A stretch of DNA of 64,000 bases from Chaetoceros tenuissimus (taxonomy: Eukaryota; Bacillariophyta; Thalassiosirophyceae; Chaetocerotales; Chaetocerotaceae), in contig BLLK01000062.1 in the NCBI GenBank assembly GCA_021927905.1, positions 434,001 to 498,000 on the forward strand. The letters run 5' to 3'. The notes beneath the pieces are model-generated. The model saw nothing but the letters and a program-made list of their open reading frames with translations, was not told the origin of the DNA and did not search any database. Both the position numbers and the translations under genes were made by a program. Of the stretch, positions 19,634-31,247 are shown one piece after another (the first letter of the stretch is position 1; each line of letters begins with the position of its first letter).

Positions 19634-22600
19634 ATGTCATCTACCGCCTATTCAGAGCTCAAAAGAGCAACTCAGTCTCTTTTTGATCAAAACCTAGAGC
19701 CGACTTTCGAAGCATTTCAATACTACTTCCCACATGTTATCAAGGACGAGATGCAGTTTTCATCTGTTACAATGAAAGTGGATTGGTTCAAACACAAACA
19801 TATAGAAACAGAGAGGCAGAAAGGCATCGATGTGACTTTGGTTCCTTTTCAAAGGCCAGTAACTGATACGGCTACTCACAAGAAATCTAGGAAAATAGCA
19901 GCTAATCGTGTGAGCCTATCACCGAGAAATGAAGATATATCCAATGCCTCACATCGCGGATGCAATGACGACGTAGAGAGACACGTTGCGGATGTAGCTC
20001 TAGGATCTGTGCATGAAGGGGGGTGCGATAGAGAGAGTATGACTATGCAAGAGAAGGACACATGTTGCAAGAGAAAGTTGAGAAAGATTTCTCTCGATTC
20101 TTCAACTGTATCTTTTGCTCCACGTGAATCCACTGAAGAAGAATCGATTGCTCCAAACAAAACAGAGGTTAAAGAATCATCGAGTGAATCTAGGGGAAAT
20201 GATTGTAATAAAGTACTTGATGCTAGTCTGACTACTTTACCCATCAAGAAGAGAAAATTTCATATGCTTCCCAGCAATTCTACTCGGCCATTGGATGAAA
20301 GCGAATCAGTTGAAGCGGTTGCTGATCTAGAAATGCAAACAGTTTCACAGTCACAAAGAAATTCTTTCACAGTTATAGATGAAGGTGTACTTTCTTCCTT
20401 TAGTGAACGGAGAAATATCGAGAAACTTCGTGGCACTCTGACAAAATCTCCGAATGAACAAGAGGCGGAAAAGGGGGTTCGTCCAGTAACACCAACAGAT
20501 GATGAGTCATCGCTAGGTTCCAGGAGAGGTCAAGCTTCGGAGACACAAGATGCATCTGTCAAGAAAAGAAAGGATCACGAGGCTAGTAATCACGACCAAG
20601 ATGAACTTGGAAAGCATCAACAGATACGCAAGAAGACCAAACTTCGTATCAAGATTTCAAAACCTCACATGAAGAAAAAGCAGCTCGATAAGATTTCTGC
20701 AGATAATTCTATTGTGAATACGGAGGCTCCTATGAAGGAAGGCCCTTCTCGTACTTCAAATGCTTGTGTAGTTTCAATTGCAGCTTCGAGATCAAAAAAG
20801 TCTGAAACAGCAAGCGCAGGAAGCATCTGTTCTGAAAATAATATCGAAATGGCCAAAGATGATTTATTAGACTCTTCGTTTCTACTGAGAAAGGAAAGTG
20901 CAAACTCTACTTTGTCCGCAAGCGGATATGAAAAACAACTAGGCACCTTGATCAATGACCCAATGCTAAAGTCTAGTAAGGACGAAGAAAGAAATATGAA
21001 AGCTACCTCAAATCATCAGCAGAAGACCGCGAGCAGCATTTCGAATGTAAGTACATTTAGTTTTGATCATTCGTGCACATCTCTACAAGCTCTCAATCTG
21101 AATGACCTTTGTCAATCTAATTCTATTATCGCTGCTAATAACTCAAATCTCCCATAGTCTCGACACGCTAGACTAAACGCAGACCATAGAACAGCCAATT
21201 CAAACCCACTAACGCAACAACATCACTTGCAACAATTGATGTCGTCATACCAACAGGCTGTAGCTACATATCATGTAGATGTTGTACACCCAATGATCTC
21301 AAGAGTTGAAGAGGACACAACTAAGCATCAGCATATTGATGTCCAGAATATACTTCAAGATGAAGCTGAAGCAGAAAACACATGTAATTCTACCAGTATT
21401 TCAAATCCTGAGGTGCTTGAATGTGATGATTCATTGAAGGCATGTCTAGGTACAAATACCATTCATGTAGAGTTGCCATCAAAGCCTATCCGTTTCTTGA
21501 AAGCAAATGACGAAGAAGGGTACAAGAAAGTCAAGGAGATCATTGAAGGAATGGTCGATAGAGGAATCCAACAGCCGGGAATCGAGTTCTATGAAAAGTA
21601 CCCAGATCTGACAAGCAAGTATGAGAAACAAAGTCTAGGAAAAGGAATTTCTTATTTTTCTACTAGATACAAGGCTAAGAAGGATGCTTTAGTAGGAAGC
21701 AAGGACTCGTCTTCACCTGTTGAGGACGATGCCTCTAAACATCATGATGTAAAAAATGCTGCTCTTCAAAATGAAACTCAAACACAATATTCTTTTGATG
21801 CAGCTATGGGATTGAATGAAGAGAGAACTGTGCCAGAAAAAATGAATACTTCGCTAAGGTCTAGTCAACTTGAAAACATCTATGATTCTGATGAAGACTA
21901 TATTGCGACTTTGCCGAAGGAAAGAGCAGAAATCTATGACATGGCTGGGAGGTCTATTCAACCTAATCACACAAATACTGAGTTTCAATTTGCAAACAAA
22001 GCTACAACGGCAACAACCAATTCGCCTCAACGACTAACTGCAATTGCTGAAATAGTTCGTAGGTCCAAGGCAAAGAAAGCAGCCACGGAATGGAAACAAC
22101 AGTCAATATCACATCCTCAAGACGAAGCAAGAAAGAGGCTTCTTATCCCTTTCAAAAAATGGAATGATGAAGAAGAATACATGAAGGTCAAGGAAATCAT
22201 TGAAGGAATGATGGATGAAGGCACCCGACATCCAGCTAGAAAGTTCTACAAAAAGTATCCAGAGCTAACAAGCAAGTATGAGAAACAAAGTCTATCAAGA
22301 GGAATTTCTCGGTTTTGTACTAATCACACGGCTAAGAAGAATGCTCTTTTACCGCAAAACAAGGACTCATCTTCACCTATTGAGGACGATGCGTCTAAAC
22401 ATCCGCATATTGATGATTCATTGAAGGCATGTCTAGGTACAGATCCCGTGCATGTCGAGTTGCCATCCAAGCCTATCCATTTCACAAAAGCAAATGACGA
22501 AGAAGGGTACATGAAGGTAAAGAGGATAATCGAAGGAATGGTCGATAAAGGAATCCAACAGCCGGGAATCGAGTTCTACGAAAAGTATCCAGATCTGACA

Positions 22601-24004
22601 AGCAAGTATGAGAGAAAAAGTCTAACAAATAGGATTTCTACGTTTTCTACTAAATACAAGGCTAAGAAGGATGCTTTACTAGGAAGGAAGGACTCGTCTT
22701 CCACTGTTCATGACGATGTCTCTAACCATCAGCAAATGGAGGTAAAAGATGCTACCCTTCAAGATGAAGGTGATATACAAACTTCATGTGATGCAGCCAT
22801 GAGATTGAATGAGCAGAATACTATGGAAAAGTCTAGTCAACTTGAAAACATCCATTATTCTGATCAAGACTATAGTGCGACTTTGCCGAAGGAGAGAGAA
22901 GAAGATCATGACATTGCTGAGAAATCTATTCAACCCAATCATACCAATACCGAATATCAATTTGCGAACAAATCTATTGAAGAGCAAGATGCCATTATGA
23001 GCATGATCAAACTTTCAGCAACAACAACCACGAATTCGCCTCAACAGCTAGCTAGCACCTCCACTGCTGTAATGAACGCAAGTGATGATCAAGGAGACGC
23101 AAAATCTATGTGTGATTCCACAAATTTGGAGCAGACCTTCAAGCCAATCCATTTCAAAAAAACAAAGGACGAAGTAGGCTTTTTAAAGGTGAAAGAAATT
23201 ATTCATGGTATGATGGATGAAGGAGTCGAAGATCCACAGAAGGAATTCTTCAAAAAGCACCCATCTTTCGCAAACAAGTACGAGAAACGAAGTTTACAAC
23301 TTGGTGTTCATTCTTTCTGCAGAAATTACAAAACCAAGAAGGCTAACGAGGAAAAGTATAAACAATCACGAATCCTAGTGCAAGAGAAACGGGAACTGCT
23401 TCGTGTCGAGGCTGAGAATGGACTTGAGAACTACTGCCACTCTCTCAAGACTTCCATCTCTTCTCCGGAAGTTGAAGGAAAGATCCAAGGTGATGACAAG
23501 ACCAAGCTCGAGGGAGCTATCGATGAGACGCTTCAGTGGATTGACTCCAATCATTTTGCAGAGAAGGAAGAGTTCGAGGAGAAGCAGAAGGTAATAGAGG
23601 CAATCGCTGCACCATTGTTTGAATATCTGAAGGCGTTAGAGACTGAAAAATACGTTGACAATGAAGAACCAAAGTCCACACATCAATGTATTGATGAAAT
23701 TGCATCATCAGAGCAGAACAAGCCTATCGAAATCATCGAGTTTGACAAGTTCCCCGAAAACAAGGCAACATCACTAGCAGAATGGATCTTAGTTGAAATC
23801 ATCAAATTTAATTCTGCAAATGTCAGGTCGAAATGCAAGGAGTATGCTGATGAGCTCATCAAGCTTGGATTCTACGACAAAGAGATGATGAAGAACTTTT
23901 GTACAGTTGAGATAATTGATTCCGAGGATTTTACATCATTTATGAAATTGGCGCATCGTCTGTCTTTGAAGAAATGGTTGTTGGAGCATGGGGCATCCAA
24001 TTGA
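19634..24004 (+). CDS. Large two-exon protein with four ~70-residue repeats and a SAM-like end
   Basis: Exon 1 19634-21046 starts at ATG (MSSTAYSELKRATQSLFDQN). The proposed intron 21047-21157 opens GTAAGT and closes CCCATAG, is 111 bp and phase 0. Exon 2 is 21158-24004. The spliced product is about 1419 residues. Read unspliced, the only stop between the two halves is the TAG that forms the acceptor itself. Exon 1 encodes a charged, Ser-rich region with a basic KKTKLRIKISKPHMKKKQ patch. Exon 2 encodes four units around KVKEIIEGMVDRGIQQPG (residues ~579-652, 798-868, 909-978, 1132-1202), two copies of a LENI..S..DY.ATLPKER linker, and a C-terminal SAM-like helical module. The repeats look like helical, possibly DNA-binding, units, but no family is recognised. 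The 3' third is duplicated at 1-1133. Confidence 0.75.
21047..21157 (+). other. Predicted 111-bp intron ending in an in-frame TAG
   Basis: Donor AAT|GTAAGT, acceptor CCCATAG|TCT. It is a multiple of three and in phase 0, so retention would add 36 residues and then terminate at the acceptor triplet. The two flanking frames are the same, which supports a single gene. Confidence 0.7.
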
Positions 24005-24854
24005 GCAATACATTTGTAATCTGAAGTCGAGGGGGAAATCAGAAATACTAAATGTCCAAAATCTAAATACTTATGTAAAATAGGACCAAATTGAGTAAAC
24101 GTTTCTTTTCTACCAAAGAACTAAAACATTCACATCTAAAACAAGAGCGGAGAATAGAGAACTGAACATCTAACAGTGTGAAGAAGAATGCACTTAGCAA
24201 TATTATAATACCGCAGCGAGACTAAACCACACCTCTACCTTGACTTCTGAAAAACATTACAGGCTCCATGCTGCAAAGAAAGGACATGATATTCGTATCA
24301 GATTGGATACATTTGATCGGAATCTCTGATGCAATTTCATACCCGCTTGAAATAAAAAGCCTTTACAGACCATCATTTACCACAACTGACCCATCTGTGA
24401 CTCATTCAGAGTATCCGTGTCAATTCATACTCAATGACCTCTTCAGAATTACAAGTTACAACAATGATGTCCTCAATTTGGACCCTTGCTTCTTACCAAA
24501 TCCTTTTACCTCTAGTGAAAACATTTCACTGAATATATGGTTTTACAATCCTACTCCGCATGATAATAATAGAGGATCATACAGTGGCATAATCGGATCA
24601 TGATCCGAGGTAAACAGAGAAGATACTTTTTTTCTATCTACACTTGAACTAACGATATCAGCCTCACCTACGAAAGCGCTGGCAACTGACTCTCATAATC
24701 TCAAAGGAACACATCAATAGGTAGGGAGCATTGCACAAACAGCAACTCTCGGCGATCTATTGCGTACCTCTCTCTTTGATACAATTCAGTCTTCTTGAAT
24801 ACACTAAAGTGATACATACAATATCATTACCCATAGATTCAAGATATATCCTAA
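24005..24854. repeat. 3' flank of the repeat gene, shared with 1134-1815
   Basis: 24005-24712 aligns with the flank of the partial gene at the left edge, with indels. The last 140 bp before 24855 have no counterpart and should hold the promoter of the next gene. Confidence 0.65.
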
Positions 24855-26066
24855 ATGAACATTTCTACCTTTCAAAACAATCTCCACTTCATCAAGAGTC
24901 TCTATTTCAACGAAGAATGGAAAGATAAGAAGTGTCGAGATGAAGTTCTAAGAGTACTTGAAGAAGCAAATGGAAAGATTGAAAAGGCTTTTGGAGAGTC
25001 AATTTGTGTGCTAAAGGATCATAAACCATCTCTTGAAGCTGTGGAAAAAGTAGCGAACAAGTTCCCATCAACACTAACCTACAGGAATGACAGGGGGAGA
25101 ATTCCCATCCAACATGCTGTTATCTCTTGCAATGGATATGAGTATGTACCAGTTCTGGCAGAGGAAGGTATGAAACATGAGGTAGGAGGTGAAGATGCAC
25201 GAGGTGGGTTGCTGATGGTAGATCCATATAAAAATTGGGGATTGAATACCATGCAATTGTTGGCTAGTGTTAGATCTTATGATGGAGAAGATGATGACGA
25301 CCGCCGCCACTCAGATGTGAAGAGGCTCAATTTGTTGAAAGAATTGCGGGAAATGGATCTACTACTAAAAAGAGATATTCAAGAACAGCACTTGCTGGCG
25401 TGTTCTTGCTGGAAGCTATCCCAAATGAGGTTTGAATACCTCGCAGACTGGGATAAAGATGCTTTGATTGAGACAAGGATTGGAAATGAAGAAATGATTC
25501 ATGTCATGTCATCACAACCACAGGAAATAATCGGTCTACTTTTGAAGGCTGGCTTCAAGTATCATCCCAATATCGGAGGATTGCTCTTTATTGAAGACGA
25601 TCAAGGAAATACAGCATTTGATCATTTGGTCAATGAGAAAGGAGTAGAAGTAGTCATGTCATTGCTACATGAAATACTTTCCCCAAACCGCGACTACCCT
25701 ATCCTGCATCACGTTTTCGTCAAGGCTCCACAGCACAAGGATCTCTTCATGAATAAGTTTCCTTGGGCTTATAGTTTGAAAGATCACAATGGTCGCACAC
25801 TTCACCAAGCCGTGCTAGCAGCAGGACCCGATGTCATGATTGCAAATGATATTTTACTTGCGACACTTACAGACGACCAGTTTCAAACACAAGATCCAAT
25901 CAATAATCTATACCCATTCGCAGCGATGGCGGTAGGGGAGCACGCAAATCTAGAGAAAATCTTTTATCTACTCCGTCGACAGCCATCAGTGATGGAGAGA
26001 CATTCGAGGTCTTCGAGTTGGAATTCTTGTGCATCTTTTCAATCGGAAGATGAATACCAACGATAG
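24855..26066 (+). CDS. Lineage-specific protein, paralogue of 33506-34678
   Basis: 403 residues from the ATG at 24855. It aligns along its length with the minus-strand protein at 33506-34678: a charged N-terminal helix, then KFPSTLTYRNDRGRIPIQHA, EYVPVLAEEGMKHEVGGED with GGLL, a middle helical part, LSPNRDYPILHHVFVKAPQH, PWAYSLKDHNGRTLHQAVLA and a C-terminal FYLLRRQPSVMER. The spacing of the R.PIQ.A and GR.L.QA.LAAGP segments resembles degenerate ankyrin-type helical repeats, but I cannot assign the family firmly. There is no signal peptide or membrane span. The frame is intact. Confidence 0.75.
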   Translation: MNISTFQNNLHFIKSLYFNEEWKDKKCRDEVLRVLEEANGKIEKAFGESICVLKDHKPSLEAVEKVANKFPSTLTYRNDRGRIPIQHAVISCNGYEYVPVLAEEGMKHEVGGEDARGGLLMVDPYKNWGLNTMQLLASVRSYDGEDDDDRRHSDVKRLNLLKELREMDLLLKRDIQEQHLLACSCWKLSQMRFEYLADWDKDALIETRIGNEEMIHVMSSQPQEIIGLLLKAGFKYHPNIGGLLFIEDDQGNTAFDHLVNEKGVEVVMSLLHEILSPNRDYPILHHVFVKAPQHKDLFMNKFPWAYSLKDHNGRTLHQAVLAAGPDVMIANDILLATLTDDQFQTQDPINNLYPFAAMAVGEHANLEKIFYLLRRQPSVMERHSRSSSWNSCASFQSEDEYQR

Positions 26067-26216
26067 CAGCTTTCACATAGATCGAGATGAACATTACATT
26101 CCTAGTCCATCTCGAGATGAATGTTCAAGTCAAAGTACACATCCTATCACTAAATAGTAACTTTATAAAAATTATTCTAGCAATACAATGTAAACTTGCT
26201 TCGTCAGGGTAGATAC

Positions 26217-29200
26217 CTAGTCAAGGATCTCGATGACATCATCTTCTTCACCACTTTCTCCACTCTTTACTTCAACACTGGAGTTATTAGTGTTTCCTGC
26301 AGTTTGGTCTTCTGGCAATGCAGATGTTGGTTCTGGAGACCGGTCCTTTACTTTTGGACGAGAATGTAGCTGAGGCAACAGGTCTAACTCACGCCACTTT
26401 TGGAATGCATTGGAGAGATAGACATCTCGTACAAAAAATAGCCTCACGTACGAGTTGGAATGTATTACACTTTTCAGCATATGCACAACTTTTGTGTAAT
26501 GAAATTTATCCACTAAAGTGTCATTTATAGCGACAAGAATGTCTCCAAATGCAGGATATTGTATTCCATTGCTGTCGGGCAGGGTTGCTTTATTTTCCGA
26601 TACCATAATTCTACCAGCAACAGGGAAAAATGATAGACGATAACTAGGTCCCTTGAAAAACATATAAAAGTGCTGGGGCTTGGATAATTGGAATGAACTA
26701 TGGACACTTGATGGTGGTGGAATTGTCCATTTGCTATCATTGTATCGATGAAAGAGAGTCTCTGAAGTTGTATTCTCTGTTGGATCTACCGGCTTAGGTT
26801 TGGCAGCTTTCGCTGTTGTCGCTGTAGTCTCCACTTGTACTTCGGTTTCATCCTCATCATCAGAGAGACAGATGATATCTTCTTCCTTCGCCTTTGGTTT
26901 CTTCCTTTCAAAATTCTGGGGCTCATCGTCAGGATCGTCATCTTCGTTACCTGCTGCTAGTTTCATGTCTTCTGTTGCAAGTTCTTCAATGTCGTGTTGG
27001 ATGGTATCCTCATTAGCCAGAGCATTGGCATCTTTCTTTTCTTCCACGTCTTCTGTATCACTATCCAGGTCATTTTCAGATTTTCTAAGAACAGCGTCAA
27101 CTTCGTTCTGGTAGGTAGTATGAACTACAATATCCATCATTTCCTGTCCTTCAACAAACTCTCCAAGCGCGCGGAACTTCCGTTTCAGCAATATCCAAAG
27201 TACTTCATCCAATGTGCCTTTGGCAATAGTGTACAGACATCTAACTCGGGCTTGTTGTCCAATACGATGACATCTATCTTCCGCCTGAATCATCAAGGCC
27301 GGTGTCCAAAACAACTCTGCAAACCAAATTGTAGATGCTGCAGTTAATGTAACTCCAACTCCGGCTGCAGTGATACCTAGTACAGCTACTCTCACCGTAG
27401 GATCATTTTGAAATGATGTAATTTGTTCCTGACGAAATTTAGGATTTGTTGATCCATCGATCTTGATAAACTTTGATTTACTTCCTTCATGGTTTGATAA
27501 ACCACCTTGCTCAACAAGTGCATCAAGAACATTGATATGGTGTGCGAAAATGCAAATTTTCGTATTGGTAGGATCATTTAGCCACAACTTGAGCATATCG
27601 ACAATGACTGGGATCTTCGCTGTTCCTGTCTGTCTAAATATTTGATTCAGAATAGCTTTCCGAGACGGTTCTTCATCTTGTTGTGGTTGCTGTCCAAAGA
27701 ACACATTTGATGACGGATCTTGAGGTTGAGGAAGATTTGGATTCATGAAGTTATTTTGCGGTACAACTTGCATAGGTTCTAGTTTTTGGTGTAAAAGACT
27801 CAATTTTCCTAAAAGACCTTTTCCGGTGCGAAGTGCTAGTAATCCTTCCTTGATTTGGTTGCTTAGCAATGGGTCCCGTAATTCAATGTGTACATTTTCG
27901 CGTAACTTGCTAGGCATATCTTTCAAAATATCATTTTTGAGTCGTCGGATCATGACAGTAGAAGTCAAAAGCGTGTGTAGTTCTGCAAAGCTTGGATCAG
28001 AGTATTTATCAACAGTGTATTTGCTATTGAATTCTTCCTCATCTGCCCACCATCCTTTATGTTCACCCAAAGCATTCAATTGAGGAAATAGCTCCTGGGG
28101 CCGTGAAAAAGCAGGAGTTCCAGAGAGCATCACTACTCGCTTTGCACTCTTGAGCAATGGCATCACACTCATTGTTCTCTTTGATTTCTTATTCTTGAGC
28201 ATATGACTTTCGTCCACAATGACACATTTGAATGAACCAGGTGTGAGCAACTCTTTCTTTGCGAGGTTTGCGACTAATCCATATGATAGTACAACCACTC
28301 TTGTATTCGGCTTCAACATTGGATCAGAAGAGGAAATCATGACGTTTATTTCTGATGGATCTAAAAGAGGAATGGTTGGCATAGGTTTGGATCGTTTGGA
28401 ATCCTGTTGATCAAAATCAAGTCTCCTCTTGTTTGAATATTCTCCATTGAATTCCAATTTCTTTTCCTCAGCTTCCGAATCCAAATCACCTACAAACAAT
28501 TTCTCTTCCTCCAATTGCTCCACTTTCCGATTGATTTCACTATCTTTTCCCAACCAATTTAGAAATTCCGCTTCCCAATGATATCTAGCCGTCGAGGGTG
28601 AAAGCACAAGAACAGGCCATTCGTCTTCATAACACGCCATGGCAGCAATCCCCTGTACAGTCTTACCCAACCCCATTTCATCCGCAATCAAAGCCTTTCC
28701 ATTCCTCTGCAATACAAAATCAACTCCACCACGTTGATACGGCGCTAAACCATTTGCCAACCCCGATGGAATCCCATGAGAAATCAATTCCTCTGGAGAC
28801 GGATAACCCCTTTCCGCCGCTGCTTTCCCCAAGGATGCGATTTGAATTTGATGATTTGGTATAGGTTCTACATATGTTTTTTGTTGATGACTCAAATAAT
28901 TGTAAAAGACTTGATAGACAGATAGTGGTATACGCCATTTACCATCTTCTAAAATGGCGGATTCACCCTTTTCTCCGTGATTTTTGACAATTTCCTTGAT
29001 GGGTTTTCGTATCCCCATGAGGGATGGTATAAAGTCATAGGAGTTTGTATGGTGCATAATGGCTGTGATTGTAAAGTATGAATTGGAGAGTAGGGATAAT
29101 CTATACGCTCGTACTTGGTCGGTATGGACTGGCATCGGTGCGGGTACTTTGTTTCGAGTGGGTAGCATATTTTGCCATGTACATTTCAAGTCTTGATCTA

Positions 29201-29600
29201 TAGCAAAGTTATATGGAGTCAGAATACTGACTTGATTCTGTTGCTGTTGTTGTTCTTGAGGTGGAGGCTTGTTGCCTTTTGTGACTCCAATGACTTCAAC
29301 TTCATCGTCACTGTCTTGTTCTTCTTGTTGTTGCTGGGTTTCTTGTTGCTGATTATTCATTTGCTCTGGAGCAATGTTGCTATTGTGTGCATGTTGCTGC
29401 TCATTCTCGCGTTCGTACATATGTTGACTAGCATCGTTAGTAGCAGCCTCTGCCAATGTGTTGTCATATGTTTGCAAGCCTTGTTGCTGTTGCTGCTGCT
29501 GCTGCTGCTGTTGGTTATGTTCAGCATGGACAAGAGTCTCATCATACTGCTGCTGTTGGACATGTCCTCCACTTCCTTCTTGATTCTGTTGCATTTCCAT
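26217..29600 (-). CDS. SNF2-family ATPase, SMARCAL1/ZRANB3-like, with PDZ-like tail
   Basis: 1127 residues. The N-terminus is Gln-rich, including a CAG/CTG run at about 29479-29520. The SNF2 core has a Walker A DEMGLGKT (~residue 313), DESH box (~463), SGTP, and a helicase C half with GITAAGVGVTLTAA (~743) and QAEDRCHRIGQ (~773). The region before Walker A (GLAPYQRGGVDFVLQRNGKA) and the compact core are those of the SMARCAL1/ZRANB3 annealing-helicase group, which rewinds DNA at stalled forks; the exact role here is inferred. Residues ~980-1060 (GRIMVSENKATLPDSN, FGDILVAINDTLV) look like a PDZ domain, which is not usual for this family. It shares a ~470-bp divergent intergenic region with the plastid gene. 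Confidence 0.88.
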   Translation of the reverse strand: MEMQQNQEGSGGHVQQQQYDETLVHAEHNQQQQQQQQQQQGLQTYDNTLAEAATNDASQHMYERENEQQHAHNSNIAPEQMNNQQQETQQQQEEQDSDDEVEVIGVTKGNKPPPQEQQQQQNQVSILTPYNFAIDQDLKCTWQNMLPTRNKVPAPMPVHTDQVRAYRLSLLSNSYFTITAIMHHTNSYDFIPSLMGIRKPIKEIVKNHGEKGESAILEDGKWRIPLSVYQVFYNYLSHQQKTYVEPIPNHQIQIASLGKAAAERGYPSPEELISHGIPSGLANGLAPYQRGGVDFVLQRNGKALIADEMGLGKTVQGIAAMACYEDEWPVLVLSPSTARYHWEAEFLNWLGKDSEINRKVEQLEEEKLFVGDLDSEAEEKKLEFNGEYSNKRRLDFDQQDSKRSKPMPTIPLLDPSEINVMISSSDPMLKPNTRVVVLSYGLVANLAKKELLTPGSFKCVIVDESHMLKNKKSKRTMSVMPLLKSAKRVVMLSGTPAFSRPQELFPQLNALGEHKGWWADEEEFNSKYTVDKYSDPSFAELHTLLTSTVMIRRLKNDILKDMPSKLRENVHIELRDPLLSNQIKEGLLALRTGKGLLGKLSLLHQKLEPMQVVPQNNFMNPNLPQPQDPSSNVFFGQQPQQDEEPSRKAILNQIFRQTGTAKIPVIVDMLKLWLNDPTNTKICIFAHHINVLDALVEQGGLSNHEGSKSKFIKIDGSTNPKFRQEQITSFQNDPTVRVAVLGITAAGVGVTLTAASTIWFAELFWTPALMIQAEDRCHRIGQQARVRCLYTIAKGTLDEVLWILLKRKFRALGEFVEGQEMMDIVVHTTYQNEVDAVLRKSENDLDSDTEDVEEKKDANALANEDTIQHDIEELATEDMKLAAGNEDDDPDDEPQNFERKKPKAKEEDIICLSDDEDETEVQVETTATTAKAAKPKPVDPTENTTSETLFHRYNDSKWTIPPPSSVHSSFQLSKPQHFYMFFKGPSYRLSFFPVAGRIMVSENKATLPDSNGIQYPAFGDILVAINDTLVDKFHYTKVVHMLKSVIHSNSYVRLFFVRDVYLSNAFQKWRELDLLPQLHSRPKVKDRSPEPTSALPEDQTAGNTNNSSVEVKSGESGEEDDVIEILD

Positions 29601-30072
29601 TTTGATGCGAAGATATAAATAGCCGTTTCCTTTCCTTCTATTATTTCTTCTTATACACTTTTCTTTACGATGTACAGTCTAGACTTTGTTCTAGTGAGTA
29701 TATTGTTTAATGAATATTGTCCATAGCTTTATTGTTACATGGTCCACGGTCCACGCGTTCTCGGTTCGGTTGTTTCATGTTTCCCTTACATGTTTGCATC
29801 AAATTTTGACACTTACGACTGAGCTAAAAGGAATATTTGACAGTGATTGACAGTATTCAAATCGTGAAATGAACTTCCTTCACTCTTTTCTGACCTTTTG
29901 TTTCTCTTTTTATCTGAAGATCTTCTTTCTCATAGATGGAAACACATTCAACATCACACATCATCTTTTCATCATCTCTCTCTTTCATCATTATCATCAG
30001 ACCTTATCATAACTTTCGATACTCGTAGTTCAAGCCCTATCAGTAAGAAAGGTTTCCTTCGAATACAACACC
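29601..30072. promoter_or_regulatory. Divergent intergenic region
   Basis: 472 bp separate the start of the SNF2 gene (minus) from the start of the plastid-type gene (plus), so both promoters lie here. No specific element is identified. Confidence 0.4.
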
Positions 30073-30931
30073 ATGGCCATATTTTACAACAACAAACTAG
30101 TCATTTTGACATTAATCTTAGGGACCGTTTCCGGATTCACCATTCCAAACAGACAATACACAAATACTCTACAGCAACAAACATCCACCATTACATCTAC
30201 ATCACTCTTTGCACAAAAAAAGAGACGTCGTCGTAAAGACGCAAGTCCATCATCGACCAACACACCCATCTCACAAGAAGAAGATGAATTACCAGATTTT
30301 GACTTGGTAGAAGATATCGACTTACAAGAAAACACACAACCAAAATCTACATCATCACCGGGAACTACATCCACTGGAAAATCCATAAATGTCAATGATC
30401 CATCGGTAATGGAAGCAATGAGATCTACAAAGGGTATGGAAAGTATCAGTGGCGGTGCATCCACCAAAGATTTATTAAGATCGAGAAATAGAGATTTGGA
30501 AGAGAAACTTGTTGTGAATGAAATTAAGGAGGATTTACCTTCTTTAGCGGATTATCGTCAGAGTAAAGGAAGTGATGTTGGTAAAAAGGCTGCTAGAAGG
30601 GAAGCGAGGATTGCAGCTGCTCTAGAGGCAAAGGGAAATGAAGCTGTGGAAGAAGAGAGTTTTTTAAGTAAACTTCCTTTTGTTGGAAAGAGTGATGGGG
30701 AAGAAAAGTCACCCATTAAGGTGAGTTATTTGTATAATGAATATGGATGTATGCTTTATTATTATATTCTCTAATTATATGTTTTTGTAGCTTTTGGAAG
30801 AGGGTACATGGGCTTGTATTTACATTCTAGTTGCGTGGGAAATTTACATCAACTCTCCACTCTTTGAGAGACAAGGATCTATGCCTCCGGTAGTTTTCAC
30901 TGATCCCATGACTATGACTTTTCTTCCTTGA
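30073..30931 (+). CDS. Predicted plastid-targeted membrane protein, two exons
   Basis: Exon 1 30073-30720, intron 30721-30790 (GTGAGT...TTTGTAG, 70 bp, phase 0), exon 2 30791-30931; 262 residues. The N-terminus is a hydrophobic signal peptide (YNNKLVILTLILGTVSGF) ending in V-S-G-F. This is close to the ASAF motif that marks diatom plastid preproteins, with Phe at +1 and a Ser/Thr-rich transit stretch after it. A basic KKRRRRK cluster and an acidic linker follow. The C-terminal exon holds one membrane span (WACIYILVAWEIYINSPLF). Family not recognised. Splicing is supported by the frame: without it the single-pass span is lost. Confidence 0.75.
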
Positions 30932-31247
30932 AATGATTGATGCATGGATTATTTGAATAGTAACTCTAAATATGATTGTTCCATTCTTTTACTACCTACA
31001 TACTCTTTTGATGCAAACGACTTGCAAACGTTCTTCATCTTGTGTTTCTGGTTTCATACTAATGTAGTACGTATGGCGTAAAGTTACGACTCGACGCTCC
31101 CCAAGAGACTATCGATGCAATAACGACAACACCCAACAACAACAAAAAAGAGCCGTTTTTGAACACACAACAATTGAAATTACAAAAACATACAATACTA
31201 TCTTGTAGCTCAAAAACTATATACATCTATACACATTTTAACTGAAA
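30932..31247. other. Intergenic, no feature seen
   Basis: 316 bp between two plus-strand genes. It should hold the terminator of the plastid-type gene and the promoter of the mannosidase gene. Confidence 0.45.

Noticed and set aside
21155-21157. Stop-codon read-through between the two halves of the repeat gene
   Set aside because: A GTAAGT donor in phase 108 bp upstream makes the TAG an intron acceptor, which is simpler than read-through.
29172-29618. Leu-rich plus-strand frame opposite the SNF2 N-terminus
   Set aside because: Shadow of the Gln-rich coding region (CAG read in reverse gives Leu-rich peptide).
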